A stretch of 64,000 nt of DNA from Psococerastis gibbosa (Eukaryota; Arthropoda; Insecta; Psocodea; Psocidae). A model generated the notes under the pieces. That model did not search any database. It was not told the origin of the DNA and was given only the letters and a program-made list of their open reading frames with translations. This document shows, in pieces, positions 10,761 through 22,467 of this stretch (its first letter is position 1; each line of letters opens with the position of its first letter). The position numbers and the translations under genes are program-made. The stretch lies in NCBI GenBank assembly GCA_963971405.1, contig OZ020492.1, forward strand, positions 14,310,151 to 14,374,150, given 5' to 3'.

Positions 10761-11224
10761 AAAGTACCTTAATGAGCGAACCCGTACATGCTTTACTACA
10801 TATCAATTATTATTGGATACCGAGATCTGTAATTTAAGTAGTTCCATAATCCCAGGGTTCAATTTTGATTTCCTCGACCAAAGCCAAAGCAATAAATTGA
10901 TCGATGGGATCGATAGAACCGGCTCGCCAATATATTACAACAGTAATAATGGCAGGGTATGTAATGTATTGAGACATGAATTATCCATGTACGGTACCTC
11001 ATTATTTTGTATAGTGATTATTTTGTATTATTTATATTGTACGCAACGATTTCTATGTATTCTTCGAATACCTTTGAAATAAACAGTATCTTATCTTATC
11101 CATAAGTTTTCCAAAAAAATATTTTATTCCTAACCAAATAAACCTTTGCTTGGGAAAGCAACCTACTCGGTTATGTTACTCTATTTAACACCTACGACCT
11201 TAACACACCTGAAGTTGGAAAGCA

Positions 11225-11560
11225 TCGATTGAAAGATTCCACGGAAAAAGTATTGTTTAGTCATTTTTCATGAAAATTGAGCTGTTTTATGCCCCCAAAA
11301 CCAAACCATCGACGGGCAAGCGACCTATTGGATTTTGTTTACAATCAAAGCAACTACAATACATGGAAATTAAAGAAAATATTTGGATAGTTTTTGGAGG
11401 GCAAAACCCCCCAAATATGCGTTAGTCCAAAATAAAAATAAATTGTCCTAAATTTCGTCAAAATCCAACGAGTAGTTTGCCCACAAATTAACGAACAGAC
11501 AAACAGACACACACATTCTGAGACATCCAGGATAGAAATTATACACTGAGACTATTAAAA
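11225..11560 (+). repeat. Diverged copy of repeat R
   Basis: Shows aagcatcgattgaaag, tagtcatttttcatgaaaa, gggcaagcgacc, tttcgtcaaaatccaacgag and agtttgccc in the same order as 46320-46690. The ends are eroded. Weaker R-like pieces lie at 10938-11000 and 15195-15480. Confidence 0.65.
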
Positions 11561-12281
11561 ACGCAATAGGAGGTGAAAACCTTGCGGGTGAATAAAATAA
11601 ACGTAGGAAAAATGTTCATCAACGGCCTACGTTTTGATTTAGAGTGGCCCTCACAAACCACGTTTGACCACAGTTGCGGGCATCGAATATTCAATCCTGT
11701 GAAAGGCGCGGCGCATATGCATATACTTATCTCACTTTCGTATATTTAAAGAAGGGTTGGTTGGACTTAAATTGCCTGTTGTGTTAATAGTCATTTGAGG
11801 CATGGGCCTTATAGTCATAGAACAATTAAGGCGGGGCCCATTGTCAGGAAAGGGGCTTAAAAATTAAATTTACCAAAACGCTTGGTAAGACCAGTAGCCT
11901 ACAAGATTTCTGTCGAGCACCAAGCCAAACCATGCTGGGAAGCTACTTAAACCTATATTACAGTTGAACTCGGCTGACCCAAATCACTTTCAAACTAAAC
12001 TTTAAGAGCATGACCGGCGTGGCTACACGGAAATGGTCGAAGACTTTCATATCGTTTTTCACCAAAAATAGTGGATGTTGACAGGGCAGTGGCCTAATGA
12101 CTGAAGCAACTGTGTTCTACTCAAGCCCACATCTTTTCGCTCTAAAAGCTAATAGTTGCAACTCTCCCGATTGGTAATTATTGAAAATGAAATTATAATA
12201 CTTAGCGCAAAATAAGGCGAAAAATAAAATAAAATATTCGATGCAATAAATAGCAATTCTATTTTTTTGCAGATATAACAG

Positions 12282-15200
12282 TTATAAGTGATTTACGTAT
12301 TTCTCTTTTGCAGCACAATTGTGAGGAGGGTTTTCTTCAATGTCTTTAAATAACTCATTGCAGATCTTGATAATGTTATTCACTTCAGAATCGGCCAATT
12401 CATAAATTTTTGGACCAACCATCTGAAACAAAAACACTCATTAAACCACTGCTTTACATACAACTATCAAACTATTTTTTATGATGACTGGCACAAATAA
12501 ATGGTTAAGTCTCATCAATACAACTTAGGCTATCAATGGTAAGCAATCAAGCCTCTGCTTGCTCATCACCACATACAGGCTGTGTAGATTGGCAACGAGA
12601 ATCAATTAATACTAATTACTCAGACATTATACTCTGGGGAGCAAGCTCTAAATATAATTTTGAGAGAATTTGTAAGCTCCAGAAGAGGGCGATACGATAT
12701 CTCCGTGGTGGTCTGCCTGGAGTCGCATCATGTCGTCCACATTTCAAAAGACTGGTTATTCTAACGGTACCATCTCTCTGTTCTGGAGGTGTGCACCTAT
12801 GTAAAGAACTAAAGAAGGTGCATAGCACCTTGTCTACAAAGGGTGACACTCATGCCTATGGTACTAGGGGCAGGGATGACTTGTTATCCCTAAACATCGA
12901 ACCAGCAGGTGTGAGGGTAAACTAGGGTAAACCCTCTCTCTATGTTCTGGAGGTGTGCACCTATGTAAAGAAGGTGTATGGCACCTTGTCTGGGATGGGT
13001 GACACTCATGCGAATGGTAGTAGCGGCAGGGACGACCTTGTTATCCCTAAACATCGAACCAGCAGGTAGGAGGGTAAACCAGGGTAAACCCTCTCTCTAT
13101 GTTCTGGAGGTGTGCACCTATGTAAAGTAGGTGTATGGCACCTTGTCCTGGATGGGTGACACTCATGCGTATGGTACTAGGGTCAGGGACGACCTTGTTA
13201 TCCCTAAACATCGATCCAGCAGGTGTGAGGGTAAACTAGCCTACGTGGGTGCTAGATACTTACAAGGGCTGCCTAAGAACATTAGAGAGGTGGAAGAAGA
13301 GGCTGCTTTTAGAAGTAAACCAAAGAGGCACCTCATAGACCAATGCCAACATGTGGAGGACATGATGTGGAACTAGACAGCCGATGTTCTCCTCATGATT
13401 CTCAGTGTAGATAGTACTCAAACCCCCACCTACAACGGGCATACCGTATTGCTTTAGGCTATTTTTTTAGTGTTTTATTTAGTTATTTGTTGTTCTTCAG
13501 GGTGTAGAACGCCTATTTTCATTTTAATGAATCAATACAGAGATATTCTATTCTATTACTTATTAATGCAAGGTATTGTATAATAAACACAATATTCATT
13601 ATCGTTTTTTTTTTAAATTTCGTGCCAGAAGAGAATACCCTTCATCTTGAGGTTCAAGATGAGAGCGGAAGTCTATTTAATTGCCAATTGTGAATGTACG
13701 GCTCTGCAACACAGCCATGGTGTTACTGGAAAACTGCCTATCACTAGACAGTTCTTCTGCTTTTACTCCACCAATGAGCCTTTAAGGTGTTTTGGTATGT
13801 TTTATATGCTCCTTTTCTGTTTTTACTACTAAGGTGGCTCCCACCAACAACATGCAGAAAACTTCAGAAAAAGCCAAATTGCACAAACTTCCTAGAGGTA
13901 AAATTGTGTTTACAGTCAATAGGACCAACTTGCCTCATTAGCCGAAGGAAATTTGGCGGACTCACCCTGATTAGTCTCTCGAGGCACACATACAGTGGAA
14001 AGCAACCCACCATTCCACTGATGATAGCGCATGTCCTACCCTCCTGTACGGGCCCCAAAGCCCTTGTACTTCTTCCGCGAACATTACAAATACAACAACT
14101 GCATGGCCATGACGAGAGGCGCAGTTCTAAGGTCATTAGTTTCTATTTCTAAGGGCTCTATGAGGCGGAAGAAAACCCAGAACAGGTATTTAACATGCAA
14201 AGTATTTAAAAGTACTTACGGTTTGGAATTCGAGCGCAGTCATCGGAGGATTATTCAAAATTTGAAGTATGATGGACCCAGAAAGTTTTGGGGTGAGCGC
14301 CGAGAGCTTCGCAATGGCCTCGTCTAGTTGAGCACCTGTCCGCTTAGCACATGGTGCTGCATCCAAGTACCGAATAATCTGCAATAAAAACAATGGGAGT
14401 TATTAGGGTTAGGGATTAATTTAGCTCTGCCACCCTGTATACGCGCCCTCTATCGGAGTCAGCAGCCTGCTGCAGAGACCAGCCGAGAATCAGCTGTGGG
14501 GGAAAACACTGCTTTGTTACGTTCTGTGTCCGGGTCTGTATTCTCATGCTGGAAAGTGGTCTGTCCGTGTATTAGCTTGCTGGTATTTTTTTCTTCATCA
14601 CTCTCGATAAAAATAGGATAATAGTATGGATTATCATCACGTACACGGCCTTGGCTGAGTCGTGTTCATGCCCGTTAATAGAAAATGATCCAATTATAAG
14701 CATCTCAGAACTTGCCCTATGGCTATGCCGCTGTGTGAGTTGTCACCGAGGACGCGTACTAGTTTGCTAGCGGCAAGAAGTTAATTTGGAACCAACAATC
14801 ACTTCAGAAAAATAGATGAGGTCGTTGGCAGGGCAAGGTTTAATGGACATTGCAAGTAGGCCTACTTCCATAAAACCCACTTCAAAATAATAATCGACTT
14901 ACTATAGCTATGGTAGATATATTTTAATAGGGTAAAATGGCAGGGCCAGCGTCAATTGGCCACTATTTCCATAAAAAAGTTCTTCAAAAGAACTGGTACG
15001 AGTGAACCCGTATATTATCGCCTATTTATCTATTAATATATCGTAGGTGTCATAATAGATAGAGTAGTTCCATGCTGATAATTGTCCCGGGTTCGGCTGA
15101 TTGATTATCCAGATCCTAGAGCACTGGATCGATCACGATCATCGATCATGATGACACCGTGGCAAATTCTAGAATGTGCAGACACATAGTAATAATATAA

Positions 15201-18200
15201 GCTAGTGACGGCAGGGTATGCAATGGATTATCCATGATTTCTTCGAAATCCCGTTTTTCTCTCTCGTTAAAACTAAAAAATTGTTTGCCACTTTATCTAG
15301 GACAAAACACATCTAAAGTTAGGAAGTATCGATAATACAAGTACCTGTATTATAATGGCATAGCATGAATGTATTAAGGCACGGATTATCCATAATTACT
15401 TCAAAAAATATTTTTTCTTAAAAACAAAATCTTACTCGGAAAAGCAAACTATTCGATTTTGACCGAAATTCCACGAGGAAAAGGCGCAGTAATAGTAAAA
15501 GTAAGAATTAATCATGTATTCCCTCTGGGTCTTACATACAGTGCATAAATTGCATTATTTCGAACACCTTAAGGTTAGCATGAAAACAAGACTTTATAGT
15601 CTTATTGTTCGCAATAAAGTCGTTTTTTCATTTCATTTCATTTCAGTTCACCTTATATTGATCATTACATGCCCCCGGTGGGGCTACCGGCTGTAGAAAA
15701 TAATAATAATTTTATTGCTGTTCCCGCTTTTTTTTCTACTTCATGCGATGCGAATGACGGGTGATCAAGGTACGTTTAATTATACTATATCTTGCTACAT
15801 AGGTTTGCTTATTATGGAAAAGCCACGAGCCCGCAAGCATTGTATAAAACTCCCTAAGGGCTCCATTGGCATTGCACTGTATAGTTTACTATATGTGACC
15901 CACTAGAAGTTTTTTCATTACTTATCTGATTTAGAATAATTGACGATTTCACTTTATACTTTCTTGTCGATTACTTATTGATTAGGTTCTTGCTTGTATA
16001 ATTTAACATAAATATGTATATATATATTGTAATGGTTTCACCCTAATCCACCCCTGCCTGGACTGGGGTATTCAATAGGTTTCTCACCCAACCCCAGTCC
16101 TCAGGCTCTTCAGTATCCCTCTAATACGCGGCGGTGAGACATACACACCTTACACTTATACATCACACATGGTCAACTGTCGAGACGCCGCGGACCAAAT
16201 AAGGTAGGTTCACTTTCAAATACAGTCCACTAATCATAAAACCATCGAAGGCGTGTGGTACCGTCACATATATATTTATAAGAACTATAGATTGCAGCCC
16301 AACTAATTAATACACTATTTTTTGTATGGCATGTTACATTAACTATAATTATTAAATTGATTTGCCAGTTACCTCATAAGTAATTGTAGCCAATGGCGTT
16401 GGTGTATTCCTTTTCTGCGTGGACTTTAATTTCTTCAAAAACTGATGCGTCTCATAGTCCGTCATTAAATGTGGAGGCTTCCTGGAAGTGAATATATTTC
16501 ATTTGAAATGAATATAGTCTATTTGAAGAATAAAACTGACGGCAAGTGACAACGCTTCAAAAAGGAATGATTAAAAGAGTAGTTCAGTGCTATGAGATTT
16601 GGGGAAAATAATTTATAACCAATGATCTTAATACTGTGCTATGGATTCGACTCAATACATGAAGGGTTGTACGTATTGAGCTTAGGCTACCTTTTTCATT
16701 GATACTGTCGGTCTTTTTTTATGTCTACTTTAAGGGTTAGGCTCAAAAAACAGCACACATATGGCTAAGACTTTGAAGACGTCCAAAACGATGGCTACGA
16801 GACATCATTGCATTTAAAAATTCAGGGAAACCATCCAGCATGACCCCACTAAAACTACATGTTCGGCCTTGGAACATCTGGACTAAAAGATCATAGATCA
16901 ACCACCAAGTTCATCTATAAATAAATAAGTCCAAATTGAACAGTGTTATGAATAATAATGAACAATTAAGTAAATATAGCTCATTTCACTGAAACCTCGT
17001 GACATGGTGTATGGTTTAACCAGAGGGCGCGACCAGAGTACATAACAACCCATAGTATGTAACACACTATAGCAGAGCTAAGGGCTGACATGCCATCCAT
17101 TAAATTCTGTTTTGAAAGTATTTTTATGCACCTAGGTCTACTTAAAGTGGTCCATTTGTCCCTTGTCCAATGCCAACGACCCTATTGATTTCGGACATTA
17201 CTTGTATTGTTTCCGTATGGGATTTTGGCCATTGGGAAAATGGTATACGTCCTCGATGTCAATCTACGCCGGCTACAAGCGATAGTATACAAGCTGAGAG
17301 AAGCTTACCATTGAGGCAATGTAAGTATGACTTAACTAAGTACAGATACCAGTCATCCCTTAGCTTGAGTAGCACTAGTTTTGAGACACAACAAAATTTC
17401 TCAACTGGAACCGTAGTTTGTAGGGTGGAATTGTTAACGCCAGGATCGTAGGGGTTTTGCTTAGTTTTTCTATTTTCCGTCCTGCTATATAGACTCAATG
17501 ATCGAATTCTGTGCATTCATATTTCATACATGTAGTCCCTATGAACAGGCCAACTATCTATCCAACGTATACATAATTCCAGTAATTTTTTCAAGCATAT
17601 CAGAGGGCTTTGCCAGCATACTGTGTAAGATTATGTCGAGTACAATGTATTGCTGATCTGAAGCCCCTTTCACTATTTATCAATAAGAATTTAATAATAC
17701 AGAAAATATATTATATTGTTAATTTGTTCATTAGGCACTCTTTCTTTGTTTCTTAGGCGGCTATTCCATCTGTCAATAATCCGTCATTTGTGCATTAAAA
17801 ATTGATAAGATGTTTGTTTTAAGATTGTACAGCCCGTAAGAATGTGGCAGCCCGAAATTTAATACTTTTTATTTTTTATTTAATTAACTAAGCATGTTAT
17901 TAAAGATTTGGTTCAACATAGTTGTAGAAGAGTACTTCATGCATCATATAATAAGGTATTTTTATTTTTCGAAATTGTAGTTTTTTTTTATAAAATCGTT
18001 AATACGCGAAAAGATATTGTTTATAAAATGTCTGCATGTTTCTGAAAAAACTACAATTTCGAAAATTGTACACTCTTAAGGAGACTATTATGTACATACT
18101 TAAGTTATCGCTCTCTACATATAAAAAAGGAATCCCTATTTCTCTTGGTCACGCCATCACGCGTGAACGGCTGGACCGATTTCACTATTTTTTTGTTGTT

Positions 18201-19231
18201 GTGCTTGTTATTGTCAGGAGAAGGTTAAAAAATTGCCCGGAAAATTAGAAAATTCTGGAAATTGAAGTTGACAATCGTTGGGTTGTTCCGTTGGAGATTT
18301 CCGTGTCAATAAGCTAAGTGCAGGGGACTGTTCTAGAGGGGTCACGAGTTGTGGAGTGCCGCTGTGCTGGTACCTGAGTTGCCCCTTTTGAATGGGGGTT
18401 GCCAGATCTTCATTTTGTTAGGTAACTGCTTGATTTGGGTTCAACAACTAAATAGGGCCACTACAACCATTCTCACGTGTCATAAGAGCCCCGAATGGGC
18501 GAGCTGCGTAATGCCCAATGGAACCACGTTAATGCGAGGCCCCGAAGAAGAGCAGCCACCCGCCGCAGGCGCAAGGGGGGCGGGGCCGCGAAGCGGTCCC
18601 AAGCCCCACTTGTCTATTATAAAGTAAGTTATAATATGGTAGAGACATCAATAATAAGTCTCTACCATATTATAACTTAATTTATAATAGATAAGGGTAA
18701 AGGGTCAGTTTAGCTACCCCTCATAAAATCACAAAATTTGGTTCAGTATCGCTGATTTAGCTTTAAAGAAACCCATTTCCGAAAGAATTAAAAGTCGGCA
18801 AAGTATAGTTTTTGAGTTACAGCCGGATTTAGTTCGAATTTTTGCATGGGCAGGTATAGGGACAAATTGCTCATAATTTTTTTTTTATGGAAGGAACATT
18901 GTCAGAGGCATATAAGCAAGACAACCCTTGCTTAAAATATGAATTCCCTTGCAAATGGGATGTTTTCCTTCCATATTAAAAGCATTTTCATTCGACTTTT
19001 GATACAGTGGGGTAGCTAAACTGAACCTTTAGTCCTTTACCTAGATAAGTTAAGTATCTACACAATCACAATAGCCTCCTTAAAACAAACATATCATCAA
19101 TTTTTAATGCACACATGACGGATTATTGACAGATGGAATAGCAAATTTACTTGCTATAGGCCTAGGCTATTATGAAATAAAAGTACTCACAAATTAGCCG
19201 TTCTTAGCATTTTCAGCCGTTCACTTGCCAT
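12282..19231 (-). CDS. CRCP: DNA-directed RNA polymerase III subunit RPC9 (CRCP), complete four-exon gene
   Basis: Coding exons on the minus strand: 19191-19231 (ATG at 19229-19231), 16373-16481, 14220-14378, 12282-12422 (TAA at 12282-12284). Donors are gtgagt, gtaact and gtaagt; acceptors end in CAG; phases 2, 0 and 0 match, giving 149 aa against 148 in human CRCP. Diagnostic matches to RPC9: LMTDYETHQFLKKLK (human LLSNYEVFQLLTDLK), LATITYEIIRYL (LNTITYETLKYI), APCAKRT, ILQILNNPPMTALEFQTMV (LQLLNHRPVTAVEIQLMV). RPC9 pairs with RPC8 to form the Pol III stalk, the equivalent of Rpb4/Rpb7, and acts in the nucleus in initiation at tRNA and 5S genes; vertebrates also name it CGRP-receptor component. 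Introns are 1.8, 2.0 and 2.7 kb and are loaded with transposons, but none touches an exon. The ATG context (ccaATGG) is acceptable. Confidence 0.95.
12600..13558 (+). mobile_element. CR1/L2-like LINE, 3' end with a triplicated segment
   Basis: The C-terminal reverse-transcriptase tail is readable: SDIILWGASS, ICKLQKRAIRYLRGGLP, CRPHFKRLVILTVPSL, HAYGTRGRDDL, then LQGLPKNIREVEEEAAFRSK. A 157-164 bp block (cttctggaggtgtgcacc to cagcaggtgtgagggtaaac) is present three times in tandem (about 12770, 12933, 13091). The copies differ by point changes and small indels that shift the frame. The 3' end is (ATTCT)n. It lies in CRCP intron 3, opposite to the gene, and is 5'-truncated. Confidence 0.85.
13559..14200. 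other. Intron sequence with unplaced ORFs
   Basis: ORFs at 13787-14152 (plus) and 13864-14136 (minus) overlap each other. A plus-strand frame near 13840-13930 reads VAPTNNMQKTSEKAKLHKLP and looks mildly coding-like, but no family is recognised. Probably transposon remains in CRCP intron 3. Confidence 0.25.
14400..15500. other. CRCP intron 2, mostly unrecognised
   Basis: Nothing firm. About 15195-15480 is a diverged R-type repeat (ggcagggtatgcaatggattatcc; aagttaggaagtatcga). Confidence 0.35.
15520..15655 (+). mobile_element. LINE 3' tail ending in (ATTTC)n
   Basis: Reads ccttaaggttagcatgaaaa, caagactttatagtcttatt, gttc, caataaagtcgttttttc and then (ATTTC)n. The same tail in reverse is at 48255-48365. 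A short-unit 3' repeat after an AATAAA-like end is typical of CR1/L2-type retroposons. Confidence 0.65.
17120..17350 (+). repeat. Dispersed repeat U, copy 3
   Basis: Best matched to the copy at 24400: caatgccaacgaccc, atttcggacatta, ttgtattgtttccgtatg, ttttggccattgg, cctcgatgtcaa, ccggctacaagcgat and aagcttaccattga are shared. The 93-codon ORF here is not conserved in the other copies. Confidence 0.75.
17823..18075 (+). mobile_element. piggyBac-like MITE B, copy 1, inserted at TTAA
   Basis: TTAA flanks it on both sides (17819-17822, 18076-18079). The uninterrupted MITE A copy has a single TTAA at the equivalent point (gttttaaggtgactatta), so TTAA was duplicated on insertion, the rule for piggyBac-type elements. 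Ends GATTGTACAG / CTGTACACTC-like are short TIRs; internal arms are complementary. Confidence 0.85.
18107..18605 (+). mobile_element. Helitron-like fragment, copy 1
   Basis: Starts TCTCTACATATAAAAAAGG, then cacgccatcacgcgtgaacg and gctggaccgatttcac, the sort of 5' end seen in arthropod Helitrons. A GC-rich hairpin (ggccgcgaagcggtcc) lies near the 3' end at about 18580. A canonical CTRR terminus was not found. A reverse copy is at 30085-30395. ORFs such as 18349-18627 are not conserved between copies. Confidence 0.55.
18696..19041. mobile_element. MITE C with perfect 8-bp target duplication
   Basis: Begins GGTAAAGG, ends CCTTTACC, with subterminal complementary blocks (cagtttagctacccc / ggggtagctaaactg). 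TAGATAAG is repeated at 18688-18695 and 19042-19049. A diverged relative is at about 44870-45128. The 8-bp duplication suggests a hAT-type mobiliser. Confidence 0.9.
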
Positions 19232-19358
19232 TGGATAAATATATTTTTATAGTTTTCAATTTTAAATATTTTAAATTCAACGATGCAAACAAAATTTATA
19301 CTAAAACTAATTAAATAAATAATGTCGATGGCTTCGGCAATCTATCTTGACCAATTGG

Positions 19359-20343
19359 CAGGGCTGCCGTTCGGAAAATTAAAATTATACGCAATGGAAG
19401 CGAAAAAGATACGCAAAGATACGCAAGTTGCAAAAATAAAAAAAATATTGCATTATTTTTTTATTTATTGTTTTTTTTTATGTTTTCGTGCCCTAGTCGG
19501 TTATTTACTTAAAATATTAATTTTTTACCTTCAAATTTCACACTTCCTTCTTGTTGGCAAAACTTTTTTCCCGCCAATTTTTGAAATCATTGAAATTTTC
19601 TCATGTAAACTTTTTAAACTTAAAAATTTAAATGCATGCATATGCCTAAGCTTAGCCAATTAGTGGGATCTGATACTTTGTTCCCATTTCAATATTGGTT
19701 CCGGGCTGAGTAAAACAGTTATTTCGGATGTGGTAACATGTCTAGAAGAAATACATAAGTATCCTAAAACCAGAAACTATGACGGTCGGTCCGCTGATTC
19801 TTCGGATTGGCTATACCGAAACCATAAGCGAAACATGGTATGATTATGTCTAGCCACAGAGTTTTTACCATCGCGTGGCTGTAGACCGTTATCAATATGG
19901 CGGCTAGTGTAGCCTGCAGAAGATAAATACGCAATTTCGCTGGGTAAATAGTCCTCATGGGCCAAGTACAGAGATTTGACCGGGTCCAGGTATCCGTTCT
20001 GCTATGCTGAAATGTGTAAGACTTCAAAATTTTTACTATTGTACTTATCTCTGATAGTTGGCTTATAGTTAACGATTGGCCCGTAAGGGACATTATGGGT
20101 ACCGCCGTCCCTGTTTATATATTTCTATGGTTTATACCAACAAATAACTCCCGCTAATTTTCAAATGCTAAAAAAATGGATTTTTTGTTATTGAATATTC
20201 AAGATTGCTTTCTCGCATTTTCTTTGTTCAAACTATAAGAAATTATACGCAAATTATACGCATTTAACATTATACGCACGACGATACGCAAGCCTTCAAA
20301 TTATACGCAAAATCGTATAATTATACGGCAAACGGCAGCCCTG
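19359..20343. mobile_element. 985-bp non-autonomous hAT with ATACGCA subterminal repeats
   Basis: Both ends are CAGGGCTGCCGTT, inverted, and the perfect 8-bp duplication CCAATTGG lies at 19351-19358 and 20344-20351. ATACGCA occurs nine times, three near the left end and five near the right, likely sites for a hAT transposase. No transposase is encoded; the 113-codon ORF crossing the left end is spurious. Confidence 0.93.
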
Positions 20344-20396
20344 CCAATTGGCCATCTTGTTATTTTTGTATCACAGTGTTGCCATTCTGCCAAGGT

Positions 20397-20774
20397 GCCC
20401 ATTCCATTGACCGGCTAGGGCTCTTTCCAAAAACGGTGACGTGGTAGCAGACATTCAAGACTTAGGTGGCGTCTCCACCGACCTCGCATTGCAGAATTGA
20501 CGGAAATGTTTAATTTCCTCTATGCCATAGTTAAAATTGATCAATGATCATACAGTAAAATCACAAACAAACAAACTAAAATTAAAAAATGGCTTCATGG
20601 GATATGTAAATTACAAACATTTTAATAGATTTCTATAAAAAGAAAAACAAACATTTCCGTCAATGTCATTTGCAATCTGCAATGCGAGGTCGGTGGAGCC
20701 GCTACCTTAGTTTTGAATGTCTGCTACCACGTCACCGTTGTTGGAAATAGCCCTAGCCGGTCAATGGAATGGGC
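20397..20774. mobile_element. Palindromic MITE D
   Basis: Arms of about 110 bp are inverted: GCCCATTCCATTGACC, ggtgacgtggtagcagacatt, ctccaccgacctcgcattgc, and the complement at the right. The centre is AT-rich. A clean target duplication could not be defined. Confidence 0.8.
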
Positions 20775-20999
20775 GCCCAAGCCCAAAGTAAATCAAAGAA
20801 AGGAAAGCAATGAAGTAACCAGACTCTCCACAACAGTCTTCTGAGTAGTATTTCTGGGCGGAGCAACTGTGATTACTTGGCTGTTGGTTCTGCAGGGTCG
20901 CTAGTGTCGCAGGTTGCGTTTCCGGCATGGACATCCTTGGTTTCCGGCGTTCCCGCCATTTTTCCCGTCATCAAATAAACTTCCATTTGAACTTAACTT

Positions 21000-22460
21000 T
21001 GTATTTTTTTTCTTTTGGATTTTGATATTTTGGAAGTGATATGTGAAATGTAATATCACTAAATAGCCTAGGTTATTTAGTTTAAGTTTTTGTTACTTTA
21101 GTTTACATTTTAATATTTAAATATAAAAAACAGACGGGGTTATCCTTCATAATTGAATAGTTGAGGCGTCTAATTGCAAAGTGAGCAAACTCCACGCCCT
21201 CAAAATCAATGGAAAAACTCGATGGTAATGAGGTTCTTTAGGGACAGTTTTGGTCACTAGGTTTACTGACGACAAACCGATATCCATATTATTCAAAATG
21301 GCATGTGAAAACTAAGCTCTTAGCATCTAATTAATTCTTTTAATATTTTTTATAATATTTTTACTATGCCTGGACCTTTTTTCGCTGCATATAATTTAAT
21401 ATATATATTCTCCATGATTTATAGAAAAATATCACTTTAAAATAATACGTAATTAAAAATCATTTTAAAATAGTATTGAGGCTTATGGAAAAATCAACGC
21501 TTTGATATCATTGCAACTGGTGCTGCCATCTACTAAATGACGTCACAAATGAACCTCATTGCAAAGTGAACAATCTCCCAAGGTAGGTTTGTCACAAAGA
21601 GGACTATCTCCAATTCAGCCAATCACAGAACAGCCTGACCCGGTTCAGAGCATAAAGGGTTCAGTATTTCTGCCCACAGCGCTATCTGCAGGATCAGTCG
21701 GCAAGTTTTATCTGACTACGAAAACCAAGAGCACAGTTTTTAATAATTAATTGTAATTAAATTATTTATTTACGCAAATTTAATTTTGTATAGATTTAAA
21801 TATATTTATTATAAGCAGTGACCAATTTGTTTTACAAATTTAAGTTTATACGATATCTCTGGGGACATTCATTGACTAAAACCGCCATCTCCTTCCTTGT
21901 CAAAGCACTGTTTTTAATAATTAATTACAATTAAATTGGTTATCTAAGGGACTTTAATATTTTTATAAATTTAAATATATTTATTATAACCAATGACCTT
22001 TTTCCAACCTTCAGGCTATATTTTATCTTAAAATATAGTAAACGTAGTTCATCATCCATATCAGTTTATATCAGTTCAGTTTATATCAGTCATGCCATAT
22101 TCCACGCAGTTCAACAGCACTATTTTTAATAATTAAGTTAATTAACAACTTAATTGTTTATTTGAACAAATTTAATACTTTGTAAATTTTATAAATTTAA
22201 ATTTGCATTAATTAATTAGTTAAATGAACATTAAATAAACTATATAAAATCAATTTATTATGAAAGTTTTTTTTTGTAGGTTAGGGCGGAAACGCGATAC
22301 TAGCGCAGTCTTAAGTCCTGGTCGGCAAGTTTTTTTGTTTTAGGGAATTTTTCCGCCATTTGTAAATAAACAAATACTACTATTAAGGCCGTTGTGGACC
22401 ATCTAGTTAGTTATTTACTTATTTATGTAGGAGATAAAGAGAACAGCTTGACCTGCAAGC
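21000..22460. repeat. AT-rich region with three degenerate tandem units and direct repeats
   Basis: The block gcac(a/t)..tttttaataattaa, followed by an atttaaatatatttattata-type block, recurs at 21730, 21905 and 22117. Direct repeats ttgcaaagtgagcaaactcc / ttgcaaagtgaacaatctcc lie at about 21174 and 21559. A block with gcta(g)tgtcgcag and cgccatttttcc at about 20895-20965 recurs, diverged, at 22285-22360. No gene seen. Confidence 0.55.
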
Positions 22461-22467
22461 AAAATAA

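Larger units (their letters stand above)
17755..19145. mobile_element. Palindromic MITE A, copy 2, expanded by three nested insertions
   Basis: Outer arms (ctattccatctgtcaataat / attattgacagatggaatag) and the central tataatatggtagagac hairpin match the 255-bp copy at 8187-8441. Relative to that copy, three insertions split it: MITE B at 17823-18075, a Helitron-like piece at about 18107-18605, and MITE C at 18696-19041. It lies in CRCP intron 1. Confidence 0.8.

Noticed and set aside
18349-18627. 92-codon ORF with a Pro/Gly-rich end
   Set aside because: It lies in the Helitron-like fragment, and the frame is not kept in the other copy at 30085-30395.
19322-19663. 113-codon hydrophobic ORF
   Set aside because: It begins outside the hAT at 19359 and runs across its left end; the Phe/Leu bias comes from T-rich sequence.
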